Of a stretch of DNA of 39,476 nt, positions 14,980-21,323 are shown in pieces. This stretch comes from a virus. The stretch covers positions 1 to 39,476 of IMG/VR virus record IMGVR_UViG_3300033388_005355; one strand, 5' to 3'. Each line of letters begins with the position of its first letter. Positions within the stretch are counted from its first letter, which is position 1. The notes beneath the pieces were generated by a model. That model ran no database searches, had not been told where the DNA came from, and saw only the letters and a list, made by a program, of their open reading frames with translations. Both the position numbers and the translations under genes were made by a program.

Positions 14980-15552
14980 ATGCATGTTAAAGAGTATTTA
15001 AAATGTTCTGTAGGTGGCTGTGATAAAAGAGCTATTGAAACAGTAGCGGTTAAATCTGAATCAACTAGTTTTCAAGATGCTGATTTTTGTGCATTACATT
15101 TAGATATGTTAAAAGGTCAATTGGAATATTCTATTGGTTGCTCTGTTATACCTACTAAACTAATTTGTAAATGTGGTAAGCCCTTATTTATGAATAGCAC
15201 AATGTGTATGGACTGCTTAAAAAGTTATCTAAGATCTACTAATAATCCTACGTTACCGTTGATTGAAGAATTAGAATTGAAATTAAAAGAGTTGGATAAG
15301 AATCAGAAACATATTGATCAGTTGGAAATGGAAAAGTTTCTTAATTCAGATTTAGGTGAGCCTTGGACTGAGAAGGATAGTGAAAAAGGAGTTATAAAAT
15401 GCCCTAAGTGTGGTAAACAATTTCATAAAGCTTTATACACATTAGGATTTATACATTGTAATCCTGAAGGTTGTGGGGAGTTTTTTGATATCAATACTTT
15501 AGAAATTTTACCTAAAAATGAAAAAGGTCAAGTTGATTTAAAAAAGGAATAA
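14980..15552 (+). CDS. Multi zinc-ribbon protein with a terminase-like segment
   Basis: Three cysteine groups are visible: KCSVGGCDK with ADFCALH, ICKCGKP with MCMDC, and a C-terminal ribbon KCPKCGKQF with CNPEGCGEF. Between the second and third lies FLNSDLGEPWTEKDSE, which closely resembles the conserved NTxLGEPW segment of GpA-type large terminases. That may be a recombination remnant or chance. The gene is promoter-proximal with AAAGGGGC as SD. Function unknown; a nucleic-acid-binding or adaptor role is plausible. Confidence 0.65.
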   Translation: MHVKEYLKCSVGGCDKRAIETVAVKSESTSFQDADFCALHLDMLKGQLEYSIGCSVIPTKLICKCGKPLFMNSTMCMDCLKSYLRSTNNPTLPLIEELELKLKELDKNQKHIDQLEMEKFLNSDLGEPWTEKDSEKGVIKCPKCGKQFHKALYTLGFIHCNPEGCGEFFDINTLEILPKNEKGQVDLKKE

Positions 15553-15555
15553 ATT

Positions 15556-15759
15556 ATGGCAAAAGGTAACAAACTAACAGATATCTCAGGATTAAAATTC
15601 GGTGATACGTTCAAATATTATGATGGTGATTATGAGAGTGCTGTATATTATTCTCATAGTCTTAAAGAAGATCGTGTTACAATGGAAAATTTAGATGATG
15701 GTGATTCGGTAGAGGTATATACAGAAAATTTAAAAGGGTGGTATTATTGGAATGAGTGA
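15556..15759 (+). CDS. Hypothetical protein, 67 aa
   Basis: A small, beta-rich, acidic protein with many tyrosines (FGDTFKYYDGDYESAVYY). It resembles small SH3-like phage proteins but cannot be assigned. AAAAAGGAA precedes the start at good spacing. Confidence 0.6.
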   Translation: MAKGNKLTDISGLKFGDTFKYYDGDYESAVYYSHSLKEDRVTMENLDDGDSVEVYTENLKGWYYWNE

Positions 15760-15892
15760 AAAAGAAAAATTTATTGATTACACAATGGAAACCAAAGGGT
15801 ATTGCTATTCTGATTTTGTAGAAGAGGGTGGAGAGTTTGTTTTATACCCTATTCAAGAGTTATGGAAAAAGTGGATAGGTGGCAAACTATGA
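15752..15892 (+). CDS. 46-residue hypothetical protein
   Basis: The ATG overlaps the end of the preceding gene and the TGA overlaps the next ATG (ATGA). The peptide is acidic and aromatic (TKGYCYSDFVEEGGEFVLYP) with a WKKWIGGK end. No function is recognised. Confidence 0.5.
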   Translation: MSEKEKFIDYTMETKGYCYSDFVEEGGEFVLYPIQELWKKWIGGKL

Positions 15893-16191
15893 ATAGCCTA
15901 CAGCAACAAATCAAAGACGGGCTTAACGTGTATATAAAATTACCGTGGACAGAGAAAACATATCAGAAAATGAGAAAGGCGTTTCCAGATGTGTTTGGGC
16001 TTAGTACTTTGTCAACGATAAAAACAGGTATATATTTCAAAGAACATAAAATGAAGTATATAAAAGCATTTTCTTTTCTTAACTGTATTATGGGTGCAGC
16101 ATATAATAAGGCAGACCGGAAAGCTGATATGAAATCCGAAAACTACCGTATAATGTCTTGCAACTCTTTTATGAGGGAGATGGGGAAATGA
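15889..16191 (+). CDS. Hypothetical protein, 100 aa
   Basis: The ATG at 15889 is preferred over 15862 because TAGGTGG is 7 bases upstream and it overlaps the preceding stop. The protein is basic and helix-rich (WTEKTYQKMRKAFPDVFG). No family is recognised. Confidence 0.6.
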   Translation: MNSLQQQIKDGLNVYIKLPWTEKTYQKMRKAFPDVFGLSTLSTIKTGIYFKEHKMKYIKAFSFLNCIMGAAYNKADRKADMKSENYRIMSCNSFMREMGK

Positions 16192-16364
16192 AATTCAAAA
16201 GACAACCTAAAGAATATGGCGGATGGACTATAGATGTTGAATTATTAAGTAGTGTATCAAATGGATTACACGAAGATACAACATTACACCTTGAAGAAAT
16301 AGAAGAGGTATTGCTTGCACTTGAATTAGTGGATATGACAATATCATTAAGGACACCTAAATGA
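16188..16364 (+). CDS. Hypothetical protein, 58 aa
   Basis: The start is the ATG overlapping the preceding TGA, with GGGGA just upstream; a longer in-frame start at 16158 has no SD. The chain is an acidic strand-helix protein (LHLEEIEEVLLALELVDM). Unknown function. Confidence 0.55.
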   Translation: MKFKRQPKEYGGWTIDVELLSSVSNGLHEDTTLHLEEIEEVLLALELVDMTISLRTPK

Positions 16365-16660
16365 ATATAGATAATGATATAGATTTAAGTTTTAGATTAT
16401 GGCTGAAGGTATCATTCGGTATTGATGATGCTATGATTTTAGATTTTAACACCCTTATGCAAGCAGTCGAAAAGATTAATACATCGAGTGGTAATGTAGA
16501 CGGGAACCGGCTGTATATAAGAATGGAGCGTTATTATTGGCAGATAGTCAAGTGGGATGGGAATCAAAAGTTTGTAACATTCAAGTTTGATAAATACAAC
16601 GGAATGTTAAATGCTCTTAAGGAAGCATTACATTTTATATATAAGGAGAGTTTGAAGTGA
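16361..16660 (+). CDS. Hypothetical protein, 99 aa
   Basis: An alpha/beta protein with a central YIRMERYYWQIVKWDG strand pair and a C-terminal helix. No family is recognised. ATGA and GTGA junctions on both sides show tight coupling. Confidence 0.6.
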   Translation: MNIDNDIDLSFRLWLKVSFGIDDAMILDFNTLMQAVEKINTSSGNVDGNRLYIRMERYYWQIVKWDGNQKFVTFKFDKYNGMLNALKEALHFIYKESLK

Positions 16661-16965
16661 AATACAAAGGTAAATTTTTTAGATTTAATTGTGGTTGCAG
16701 AGCAATAGATGATCCCTGTTGTTGCAAAATAAATTATGAGGCAGAGTTAAAAAGTGATAGAAAGGCTTTAAAAGATTGTGTTAAAGATTTCTCGAATCAA
16801 ATGAGTAAAAAACTAATTAAAAAATCAAAGGTGAAATCAGGTTGGGATTCAGAATCTTTTAGTGAAGAAGATATAAAAGAAATGCTTCTTGACCATATAG
16901 AAAAAGGTGATATGGTTGATGTAGCAAACTTTGCAATGTTTATTTGGAATAGATCAAATGACTAA
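16657..16965 (+). CDS. Conserved-type phage protein with Cys cluster
   Basis: The GTG start has AAGGAGAG upstream. A cysteine cluster opens the protein (FNCGCRAIDDPCCCK). The C-terminal part, LLDHIEKGDMVDVANFAMFIW, matches a segment (H-x-EKGDPVDVANFxxxL) common in phage proteins, including ones next to MazG-like pyrophosphatases. The catalytic part of MazG is not visible, so no activity is claimed. Confidence 0.6.
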   Translation: MKYKGKFFRFNCGCRAIDDPCCCKINYEAELKSDRKALKDCVKDFSNQMSKKLIKKSKVKSGWDSESFSEEDIKEMLLDHIEKGDMVDVANFAMFIWNRSND

Positions 16966-17008
16966 ACCGAAATCCAAAAGCAAAATGATAAAAGCATTGA
17001 GGGAATAG
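16958..17008 (+). CDS. Possible 16-residue basic minigene
   Basis: A very short frame overlaps the preceding stop and encodes MTKPKSKSKMIKALRE. The SKSKMI-A core recurs in the basic protein at 9933. Its end contains the GAGGGAA that serves the next gene, so it could simply carry that SD. Treat as tentative. Confidence 0.25.
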   Translation: MTKPKSKSKMIKALRE

Positions 17009-17011
17009 ATA

Positions 17012-17218
17012 ATGGGAAATGATAAATCAAATAGCTATTTATTAATGGCGCAATGTAAGGAATGTACTGCCGAATGTTTTGCTATGACAAAAAATGATTT
17101 AGTCGGCGCAGATTTTAATAAGTTAGGAATAAAATGCAATAGTAAGTTTAAGAAAGTAACTTCTAAATCAGAAATTACAAAGCTATTCAATGAAGCAATA
17201 GCGACAAGGGGAAAATGA
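17012..17218 (+). CDS. Hypothetical protein, 68 aa, Cys-containing
   Basis: CKECTAECF near the N-terminus and a later cysteine may bind a metal. The remainder is basic and helical. No family is recognised. GAGGGAA provides an SD about 9 bases upstream. Confidence 0.55.
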   Translation: MGNDKSNSYLLMAQCKECTAECFAMTKNDLVGADFNKLGIKCNSKFKKVTSKSEITKLFNEAIATRGK

Positions 17219-17596
17219 ATGGAACTATATTATTTTGGGTGCATAGACGTGGCTGGCCATTACTGGCATTCAGTTGATGACGATGGAGACATAAGAAAGT
17301 ATGATATAAATAGGCATAATGAATTAAGAGGCATAGTGAATGGTATTGATGGATTGTTTGTGCCTAGTAGTTCTGAAGGACTGGCCAGAATAAACTATGT
17401 TTACAATTATACTGTTGTTAGTTTTTCTGATTACTCAGTTGATAAAAGGGGTGGTTGCAATAGCAATTTTATTATAGGTGGTATATATAACTATAATGAT
17501 GCGATTGAGATAATAAAAACAAAATATAAATGCATATATGATAGGTTTAAGTTTGAAATAAAAGAATGGACACCAAAGGAAAAATCTAATGACTAA
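17219..17596 (+). CDS. Hypothetical protein, 125 aa
   Basis: A strand-rich protein with many Tyr and Asp (YYFGCIDVAGHYWHSVDDDG) and a helical C-terminal part. No family is recognised. CAAGGGGAA upstream serves as SD. Confidence 0.6.
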   Translation: MELYYFGCIDVAGHYWHSVDDDGDIRKYDINRHNELRGIVNGIDGLFVPSSSEGLARINYVYNYTVVSFSDYSVDKRGGCNSNFIIGGIYNYNDAIEIIKTKYKCIYDRFKFEIKEWTPKEKSND

Positions 17597-17663
17597 CTGG
17601 AAACCAACAGCAGAACAAAAAGCTCTACTAGGAGAATATAATAGATTTGAGGTGGCAGAATGA
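17589..17663 (+). CDS. 24-residue hypothetical peptide
   Basis: A short frame overlaps both neighbours and reads MTNWKPTAEQKALLGEYNRF. The GAGGTGG near its end is the SD for the next gene, so it could be a leader that couples translation. Tentative. Confidence 0.3.
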   Translation: MTNWKPTAEQKALLGEYNRFEVAE

Positions 17664-17899
17664 TGAACGCAGAGCAATACCTAAATGTTGCCCTTGGTGG
17701 TAATATGAATATCAGTACACTAACACCGCTGGCATGGCACGAAATTATGGAAGATTATGCAAAGTATCGCCTCAAACAATCCGACAGCGATAGTGTGAAA
17801 TCTTGTAAAATCTGTGGCTGTACACTACATATGTACGAAGGATATTTGCGATGTGCAGAGTGTGAAGAAAAAGAAATGAAGTCAAAAAAAACTAGGTAA
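17663..17899 (+). CDS. Zinc-ribbon protein, 78 aa
   Basis: The C-terminal half has two cysteine pairs (SCKICGC and RCAECEE), a zinc ribbon; the N-terminal half is helical (LAWHEIMEDYAKYRL). Of two adjacent ATG codons the second is better spaced from GAGGTGG. Function unknown. Confidence 0.6.
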   Translation: MNAEQYLNVALGGNMNISTLTPLAWHEIMEDYAKYRLKQSDSDSVKSCKICGCTLHMYEGYLRCAECEEKEMKSKKTR

Positions 17900-17973
17900 C
17901 TTCAAATAACAAAGGGTGATGAAATTATAAATATCTATAATTCGATTATATATGGTTTATGAAAATATAAATA

Positions 17974-18132
17974 ATGATAAATAAATCGTTTTGGGTAAAA
18001 TTTAATTCGTTAGGCATTTGGTATAACAAACACGATAAGTCAACCGGGATAGTTCCCTGGAATAGATTACAAGTGTTACCGGTAATGATGTATAGATTGG
18101 CAATAAGATTCGTATTAGAGAGGTCTGAGTAA
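17974..18132 (+). CDS. 52-residue hypothetical protein
   Basis: A basic, aromatic peptide (KSFWVKFNSLGIWYNKHDKS) with no recognised relatives and no good SD. The 74 bases before it are very AT-rich and hold no clear signal. It lies just upstream of the homing endonuclease, so it could be sequence carried with that element. Confidence 0.4.
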   Translation: MINKSFWVKFNSLGIWYNKHDKSTGIVPWNRLQVLPVMMYRLAIRFVLERSE

Positions 18133-18137
18133 GTTAT

Positions 18138-18461
18138 ATGTGGAAAGAAGTTGAAGGTTTCTCTAATTATGAAATAAATAAGTCGGGTACGGTTAAAAGT
18201 AAACGAACTAAACGTATTATGAAATTTGGTTGGAGAGGTTCTAGGGGTGGTAAATACCCTTATATAAATCTAAAGAGAGATGATGGTAAATTTGTTAAAC
18301 AGAGTGTTCATCGAATGGTAGCTGTTGCATATGTGCCTAATCCTGATAATAAGCCTGAAGTAAATCATATAGATACAGATCATGGTAATTTTCACTATAC
18401 AAATTTAGAGTGGCATACGAGATCAGAGAATATGAAACATTGTTTTAAAAATTATAGTTGA
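18138..18461 (+). CDS. NUMOD4/HNH free-standing homing endonuclease
   Basis: Residues 1-30 (WKEVEGFSNYEINKSGTVKS) match the NUMOD4 DNA-binding motif, and the later HRMVAVAYVPNPDNKPEVNH with NLEWHTRSEN is the HNH nuclease of phage homing enzymes. Such enzymes cut the same site in related phages and spread themselves. At 107 residues it is short but contains both parts. No intron is seen around it. The SD is weak and far upstream, as is common for these selfish genes. Confidence 0.88.
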   Translation: MWKEVEGFSNYEINKSGTVKSKRTKRIMKFGWRGSRGGKYPYINLKRDDGKFVKQSVHRMVAVAYVPNPDNKPEVNHIDTDHGNFHYTNLEWHTRSENMKHCFKNYS

Positions 18462-18494
18462 CAATTTAATACAAATGTGTTAAGATGTGTTAGT
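18458..18494 (+). promoter_or_regulatory. Sigma70-type promoter with tandem 10-bp repeat
   Basis: TTGACA (18458-18463) and TAAGAT (18481-18486) are 17 bases apart. Two decamers ATGTGTTAAG and ATGTGTTAGT (18475-18494) overlap the -10 box. ATGTGTTA also occurs at the same place in the 9544 promoter. The next gene encodes a ribbon-helix-helix protein, so autoregulation is likely. Confidence 0.8.
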
Positions 18495-18521
18495 AAGCTA
18501 AAAAAGGGATAGGAAAAAGCT

Positions 18522-18674
18522 ATGGGAAATAATGAGAAGAAAGATGAAACGGTTCGGATAGATTCTGAATCGTATAAGACAATTAAGGAAAAGTCAGTGA
18601 AAGATGATCGGTCAATCAAGAAAACTATTAAGCGGATAGTGGATTTTTACAAAAGCAATAAGGAAAAGAAGTGA
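18522..18674 (+). CDS. Ribbon-helix-helix DNA-binding regulator, 50 aa
   Basis: The sequence ETVRIDSESYKTIKEK begins with the alternating residues of an RHH beta-strand and continues into helix A. SIKKTIKRIVDFYK forms helix B, as in CopG/Arc-type regulators. These dimers insert the strand into the major groove and bind tandem short repeats cooperatively. Its own promoter, and two others in this window, hold phased decamers over the -10 box, making it the obvious candidate repressor. ATAGGAA is the SD. Confidence 0.8.
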   Translation: MGNNEKKDETVRIDSESYKTIKEKSVKDDRSIKKTIKRIVDFYKSNKEKK

Positions 18675-18880
18675 TAGAAATGACTAAGGTTGAAACTACT
18701 AAAGGTTGGGTTCATATTAATATGAACTATAAGCAATTTTGCCGTATGCTAAAAGAATCTCCAAATTCAGAGAAGTACATAGAGGCTGAGAAATATGTTT
18801 TTAACGATAGTAGTGTGAAGCCAACGATGCTGACTAAAGCTCATATTGTTAGAGTAGAACCAGGCGAAACGGTAAAATAA
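18671..18880 (+). CDS. Hypothetical protein, 69 aa
   Basis: The GTG at 18671 overlaps the regulator stop and is well spaced from AAGGA; the ATG at 18680 is too far from it. The chain is alpha/beta (GWVHINMNYKQFCRMLKE) with a HIVRVEPGE end. No family is recognised. It is co-transcribed with the regulator. Confidence 0.6.
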   Translation: MIEMTKVETTKGWVHINMNYKQFCRMLKESPNSEKYIEAEKYVFNDSSVKPTMLTKAHIVRVEPGETVK

Positions 18881-18882
18881 TT

Positions 18883-19242
18883 ATGAAACAGTGGATCTTA
18901 GATAAATATAATGGCGGTCAAAGTGAGTTTGAAGTTGTTCATACGTCAAAAAGTTTATATGACTTGAAGCATTTATACACTTCTATAGATGGTGTTGAAA
19001 GATACTCTTCTATAAAATTATATGACTTTATCTACAATCCTAAATACGGCTTTGCTAAAGCTATTTGGGGTGAAGATATGGTTTGTAGCGATACCGGTAA
19101 TAGTGGTTGTGATGAATGTGATTGTAAAAATTACGATAAATGTGTTGGTGAAATTTCTAAGTATTGGTATTTCTTGAAGCAGATAGTATTGTTTGAGGAT
19201 CCGGAAAAGTATTTAGAGATGATTAAAAATAAATTAAAATAA
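18883..19242 (+). CDS. Hypothetical protein, 119 aa, with Cys cluster
   Basis: The central SGCDECDCKNYDKC segment may bind metal. The flanks are aromatic alpha/beta sequence. No family is recognised. It follows the preceding stop by two bases and has no strong SD, so coupling is likely. Confidence 0.6.
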   Translation: MKQWILDKYNGGQSEFEVVHTSKSLYDLKHLYTSIDGVERYSSIKLYDFIYNPKYGFAKAIWGEDMVCSDTGNSGCDECDCKNYDKCVGEISKYWYFLKQIVLFEDPEKYLEMIKNKLK

Positions 19243-19254
19243 AAGGAAATTAAA

Positions 19255-19665
19255 ATGGGTGTATCAAGAAGAAGATGTGAAGTATGTGGATGTATGAGAA
19301 AAAAGGCTCATGAGAAGAAAGCTTTAAAAGATGATAATGAATGTGTGGTTTATACTCAGAAAGATGATCCGAAAACATATCCGTGGAAAGCTTCATCAAT
19401 AGGCGCAGGGGTACATAAAATTTCTTCAGGAAATACGCCTCATACTAAAAGAGAGATGAAACGGGCTAAGAAGCAGAGAAAGAAGAAAAATAAGAATAGA
19501 ATGATTAAGCAGGGAATACTTGCTTCAATGTATAATAAAATATTTGAAAAACACATTAAAAAACCTGTTGTCAAGCCGGCAGTAAGCAATCCAATGAAAG
19601 CTGAGAAGAAAAGTGGTAAGAAACAGGGGTTCTTCTCTAAACTATTTAGGCGTAAAACAGTATGA
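19255..19665 (+). CDS. Basic Cys-containing protein, 136 aa
   Basis: RCEVCGCM at the N-terminus is a half zinc site. The centre and C-terminus are extremely basic (KREMKRAKKQRKKKNKNR; KKSGKKQGFFSKLFRRK), suggesting nucleic acid or membrane-surface binding. AAAGGAAA is the SD; ATGA overlaps the next gene. Function unknown. Confidence 0.6.
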   Translation: MGVSRRRCEVCGCMRKKAHEKKALKDDNECVVYTQKDDPKTYPWKASSIGAGVHKISSGNTPHTKREMKRAKKQRKKKNKNRMIKQGILASMYNKIFEKHIKKPVVKPAVSNPMKAEKKSGKKQGFFSKLFRRKTV

Positions 19666-19847
19666 GTGTAAAGCCGGAGCCGGTTATAACCTATTTTATG
19701 AAGCTACTGATCGTTATAGTTGTAACAATGCTTATAATGGTCGTAGTGGTAGCTGTTGATGAATATGTCAACAAAGATAAAAAGCATAGTCGGACTGAAC
19801 AAATGAGGTTACAAGAAAAGGTTATAGAGTGGATGCCAAAACAATAG
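19662..19847 (+). CDS. Single-pass membrane protein, 61 aa
   Basis: One hydrophobic helix (residues about 10-31, YFMKLLIVIVVTMLIMVVVV) is followed by a charged cytoplasmic segment. No lysis genes adjoin it. ATGA couples it to the preceding basic protein. Confidence 0.6.
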   Translation: MSVKPEPVITYFMKLLIVIVVTMLIMVVVVAVDEYVNKDKKHSRTEQMRLQEKVIEWMPKQ

Positions 19848-20008
19848 AGAAATTTTCTAAATCTGCATGTCCTAGTTGCAGAAAGCACAACAACTGTAGT
19901 GGTGAGCATATGGCTAACGGCTATGGTTGTGGTCAATTCGAGGATAATGTGGAAGATATTACTAAATCTAAAACTAATGTTAATGGCAAAAGGTTGGTAA
20001 GTGTTTAA
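19829..20008 (+). CDS. 59-residue Cys-rich protein, GTG start
   Basis: The GTG has AAAAGG about 7 bases upstream and overlaps the membrane gene. ACPSCRKHNNC and YGCGQF provide a four-cysteine zinc site typical of small phage proteins. The function is unknown. Confidence 0.55.
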   Translation: MDAKTIEKFSKSACPSCRKHNNCSGEHMANGYGCGQFEDNVEDITKSKTNVNGKRLVSV

Positions 20009-20114
20009 ATTAATTGAGATGATAAGTAAACTTTTTCGCAGAAATAAGAAAGTTTCAAGAACTATTGTTGAGAGATGTGGAAACGGTGTGATAGTTAAAA
20101 GTAGCGAGAAGTGA
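20001..20114 (+). CDS. 37-residue basic peptide, GTG start
   Basis: The frame opens with a GTG (20001) placed about 8 bases after AAAAGG, or with an ATG at 20019 without an SD. The peptide is basic (KLFRRNKKVSRT) and short. It overlaps both neighbours, and its TGA overlaps the next ATG. Confidence 0.45.
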   Translation: MFKLIEMISKLFRRNKKVSRTIVERCGNGVIVKSSEK

Positions 20115-20293
20115 TGATTTGTGATTGCGGTAATGAGATTAAGAATGTTAATAAGCTTACTAAATTAGAAGCCGAATGGACTGAATTTGATGGGTGCGAT
20201 AAATGTAAAGGATTTATTGAGGAAGAAGCTGTTGAAGAAGTTGTTGAAGAAAAAGCAGTGGTATTTGAAGGTAAAAGAAAGAGTAGATTTTAG
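20114..20293 (+). CDS. Zinc-ribbon protein with acidic repeat, 59 aa
   Basis: CDCGN and GCDKC are the two halves of a zinc ribbon. They are followed by an acidic Val/Glu repeat (EEEAVEEVVEEKAVVFEGK) and a KRKSRF end. The ATG at 20114 overlaps the preceding stop. No function can be assigned. Confidence 0.55.
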   Translation: MICDCGNEIKNVNKLTKLEAEWTEFDGCDKCKGFIEEEAVEEVVEEKAVVFEGKRKSRF

Positions 20294-20305
20294 AAGGAAT
20301 TTAAA

Positions 20306-20572
20306 GTGTTGGTAAAAATAGAAAAATTAGAAGAAATTGAGAAAATTTTAAATGGGTTGATAAAAACTCCTGATGTAACTAAAGAAAATCATAAATATTA
20401 TGGAATGAAGTTAAATACAATATCTGATCTATTAGAACGGCTTCGATTAGTTCATGACGGGCGTAAAGATGCATTAATCAAAAGAATAGGTGTTATAGGT
20501 AACGGAAGTAATAAGATGCATGAGACTCATAAGGTTTATTTAGGTGGCAATCGTATTATAGGCAGATCTTAA
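20306..20572 (+). CDS. Hypothetical helical protein, 88 aa, GTG start
   Basis: The GTG follows AGAAGGAA at good distance. The first 55 residues form two charged helices (KLEEIEKILNGLIK; TISDLLERLRLVHD). The glycine-rich C-terminus is likely extended. No family is recognised. Confidence 0.55.
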   Translation: MLVKIEKLEEIEKILNGLIKTPDVTKENHKYYGMKLNTISDLLERLRLVHDGRKDALIKRIGVIGNGSNKMHETHKVYLGGNRIIGRS

Positions 20573-20574
20573 GA

Positions 20575-20757
20575 ATGGATAATATAAGATTGAAAAGCAT
20601 TCTCAATGATTATAAGATTGGGTTAGTAGGTATTGATAAAACAGCAGAATTAATTATTGAGCTAAATAAAGCTAAAGGGAAAAAGTGTAATACTTGTGAG
20701 AAGGAAGGAAAGGGTTGTAGTTTCTGTTTTAATTATAGCCTTTGGGAAAAAAAATAA
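20575..20757 (+). CDS. Zinc-knuckle small protein, 60 aa
   Basis: A helical N-terminus is followed by KCNTCEKEGKGCSFC, a compact four-cysteine site. No SD is obvious, and the gene begins two bases after the preceding stop, implying coupling. Function unknown. Confidence 0.55.
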   Translation: MDNIRLKSILNDYKIGLVGIDKTAELIIELNKAKGKKCNTCEKEGKGCSFCFNYSLWEKK

Positions 20758-20769
20758 AAGGAAACTATT

Positions 20770-20958
20770 ATGTTTGGGAAATTAATAAATTCAGTGATTA
20801 AAGTAGCGACTCTACCTATCGATATCGTAGAAAGCGGTGTAGATGTAATAACGGGTGGTGATGGATCGAAAGAGAGTAAAGAAAATTCAGGTATGCCTAG
20901 ACTTGGTGAATTAAGAGATGGGATATGTAAAGGTATTAAAGATACCCTGGATGATTAA
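20770..20958 (+). CDS. Small amphipathic protein, 62 aa
   Basis: The start MFGKLINSVIKVATLPIDIV resembles the amphipathic N-termini of a common class of small phage proteins thought to lie on membranes. A Gly/Asp hinge (ITGGDGSKES) follows. AAAAGGAAA is the SD. No function is established. Confidence 0.55.
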   Translation: MFGKLINSVIKVATLPIDIVESGVDVITGGDGSKESKENSGMPRLGELRDGICKGIKDTLDD

Positions 20959-21170
20959 TGAATCAGATCGCAATGCAATTCACTATTGAAACTATCGGTA
21001 AATTAATCGGTAAGTATGTAGAGAATGTTGCGATCTGTTATATAATATTATTCATAATTAATTATCCAGTTAGATTTGAAATAAGTATACTGATAGGAAT
21101 TCTCCTTACAATCGGTGGTGCTGTTAGATCAATAATAATAAAGAAATTCAAGAAATATATCAATAATTGA
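20958..21170 (+). CDS. Membrane protein, 70 aa, two helices
   Basis: Two hydrophobic segments (about residues 24-38, NVAICYIILFIINY, and 42-58, ISILIGILLTIGGAV) end in a basic tail (KKFKKYINN). Size and topology would suit a small holin-like protein, but the amidase is 5.5 kb away, so this is only one option. It overlaps its upstream neighbour by TAATG and closes the transcription unit. Confidence 0.55.
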   Translation: MNQIAMQFTIETIGKLIGKYVENVAICYIILFIINYPVRFEISILIGILLTIGGAVRSIIIKKFKKYINN

Positions 21171-21210
21171 AATTGACACTATAGCTATAAAACTCTAAAT
21201 AACATACAAT
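21169..21210 (+). promoter_or_regulatory. Promoter-like element before the virion block
   Basis: GAAATTGACACT (21169-21180) holds a perfect -35 box. CTAAATA (21195-21201) and ATACAAT (21204-21210) follow. The same three pieces recur before the prohead protease at 33294, with the second and third shifted by exactly 10 bases. This suggests a second, late-type promoter class, though the -10 box is weaker than in the early ones. Confidence 0.5.
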
Positions 21211-21214
21211 AATA

Positions 21215-21323
21215 ATGTACCAGTTAAAAAGAGCCCTTTGTATGTTGAGAAAAAATTTTATTAGTTATAAAAAGCCGTAAACGAAAGGGTTATTTACCAC
21301 TGGAAAAGGGTAGGTAACTATAA
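21215..21323 (+). promoter_or_regulatory. Structured leader of the 944-residue virion gene
   Basis: CCCTTT at 21234-21239 can pair with AAAGGG about 50 bases later, and TTACC with GGTAA closer to the gene. A 21-codon frame starts at the ATG at 21215 and stops at about 21280; it has no SD. The stretch may be an untranslated leader with a control role. No RNA family is recognised. Confidence 0.35.

Noticed and set aside
17900-18137. AT-rich stretch before the homing endonuclease as a possible group I intron
   Set aside because: No conserved intron core or split gene was seen on the two sides; the endonuclease looks free-standing.
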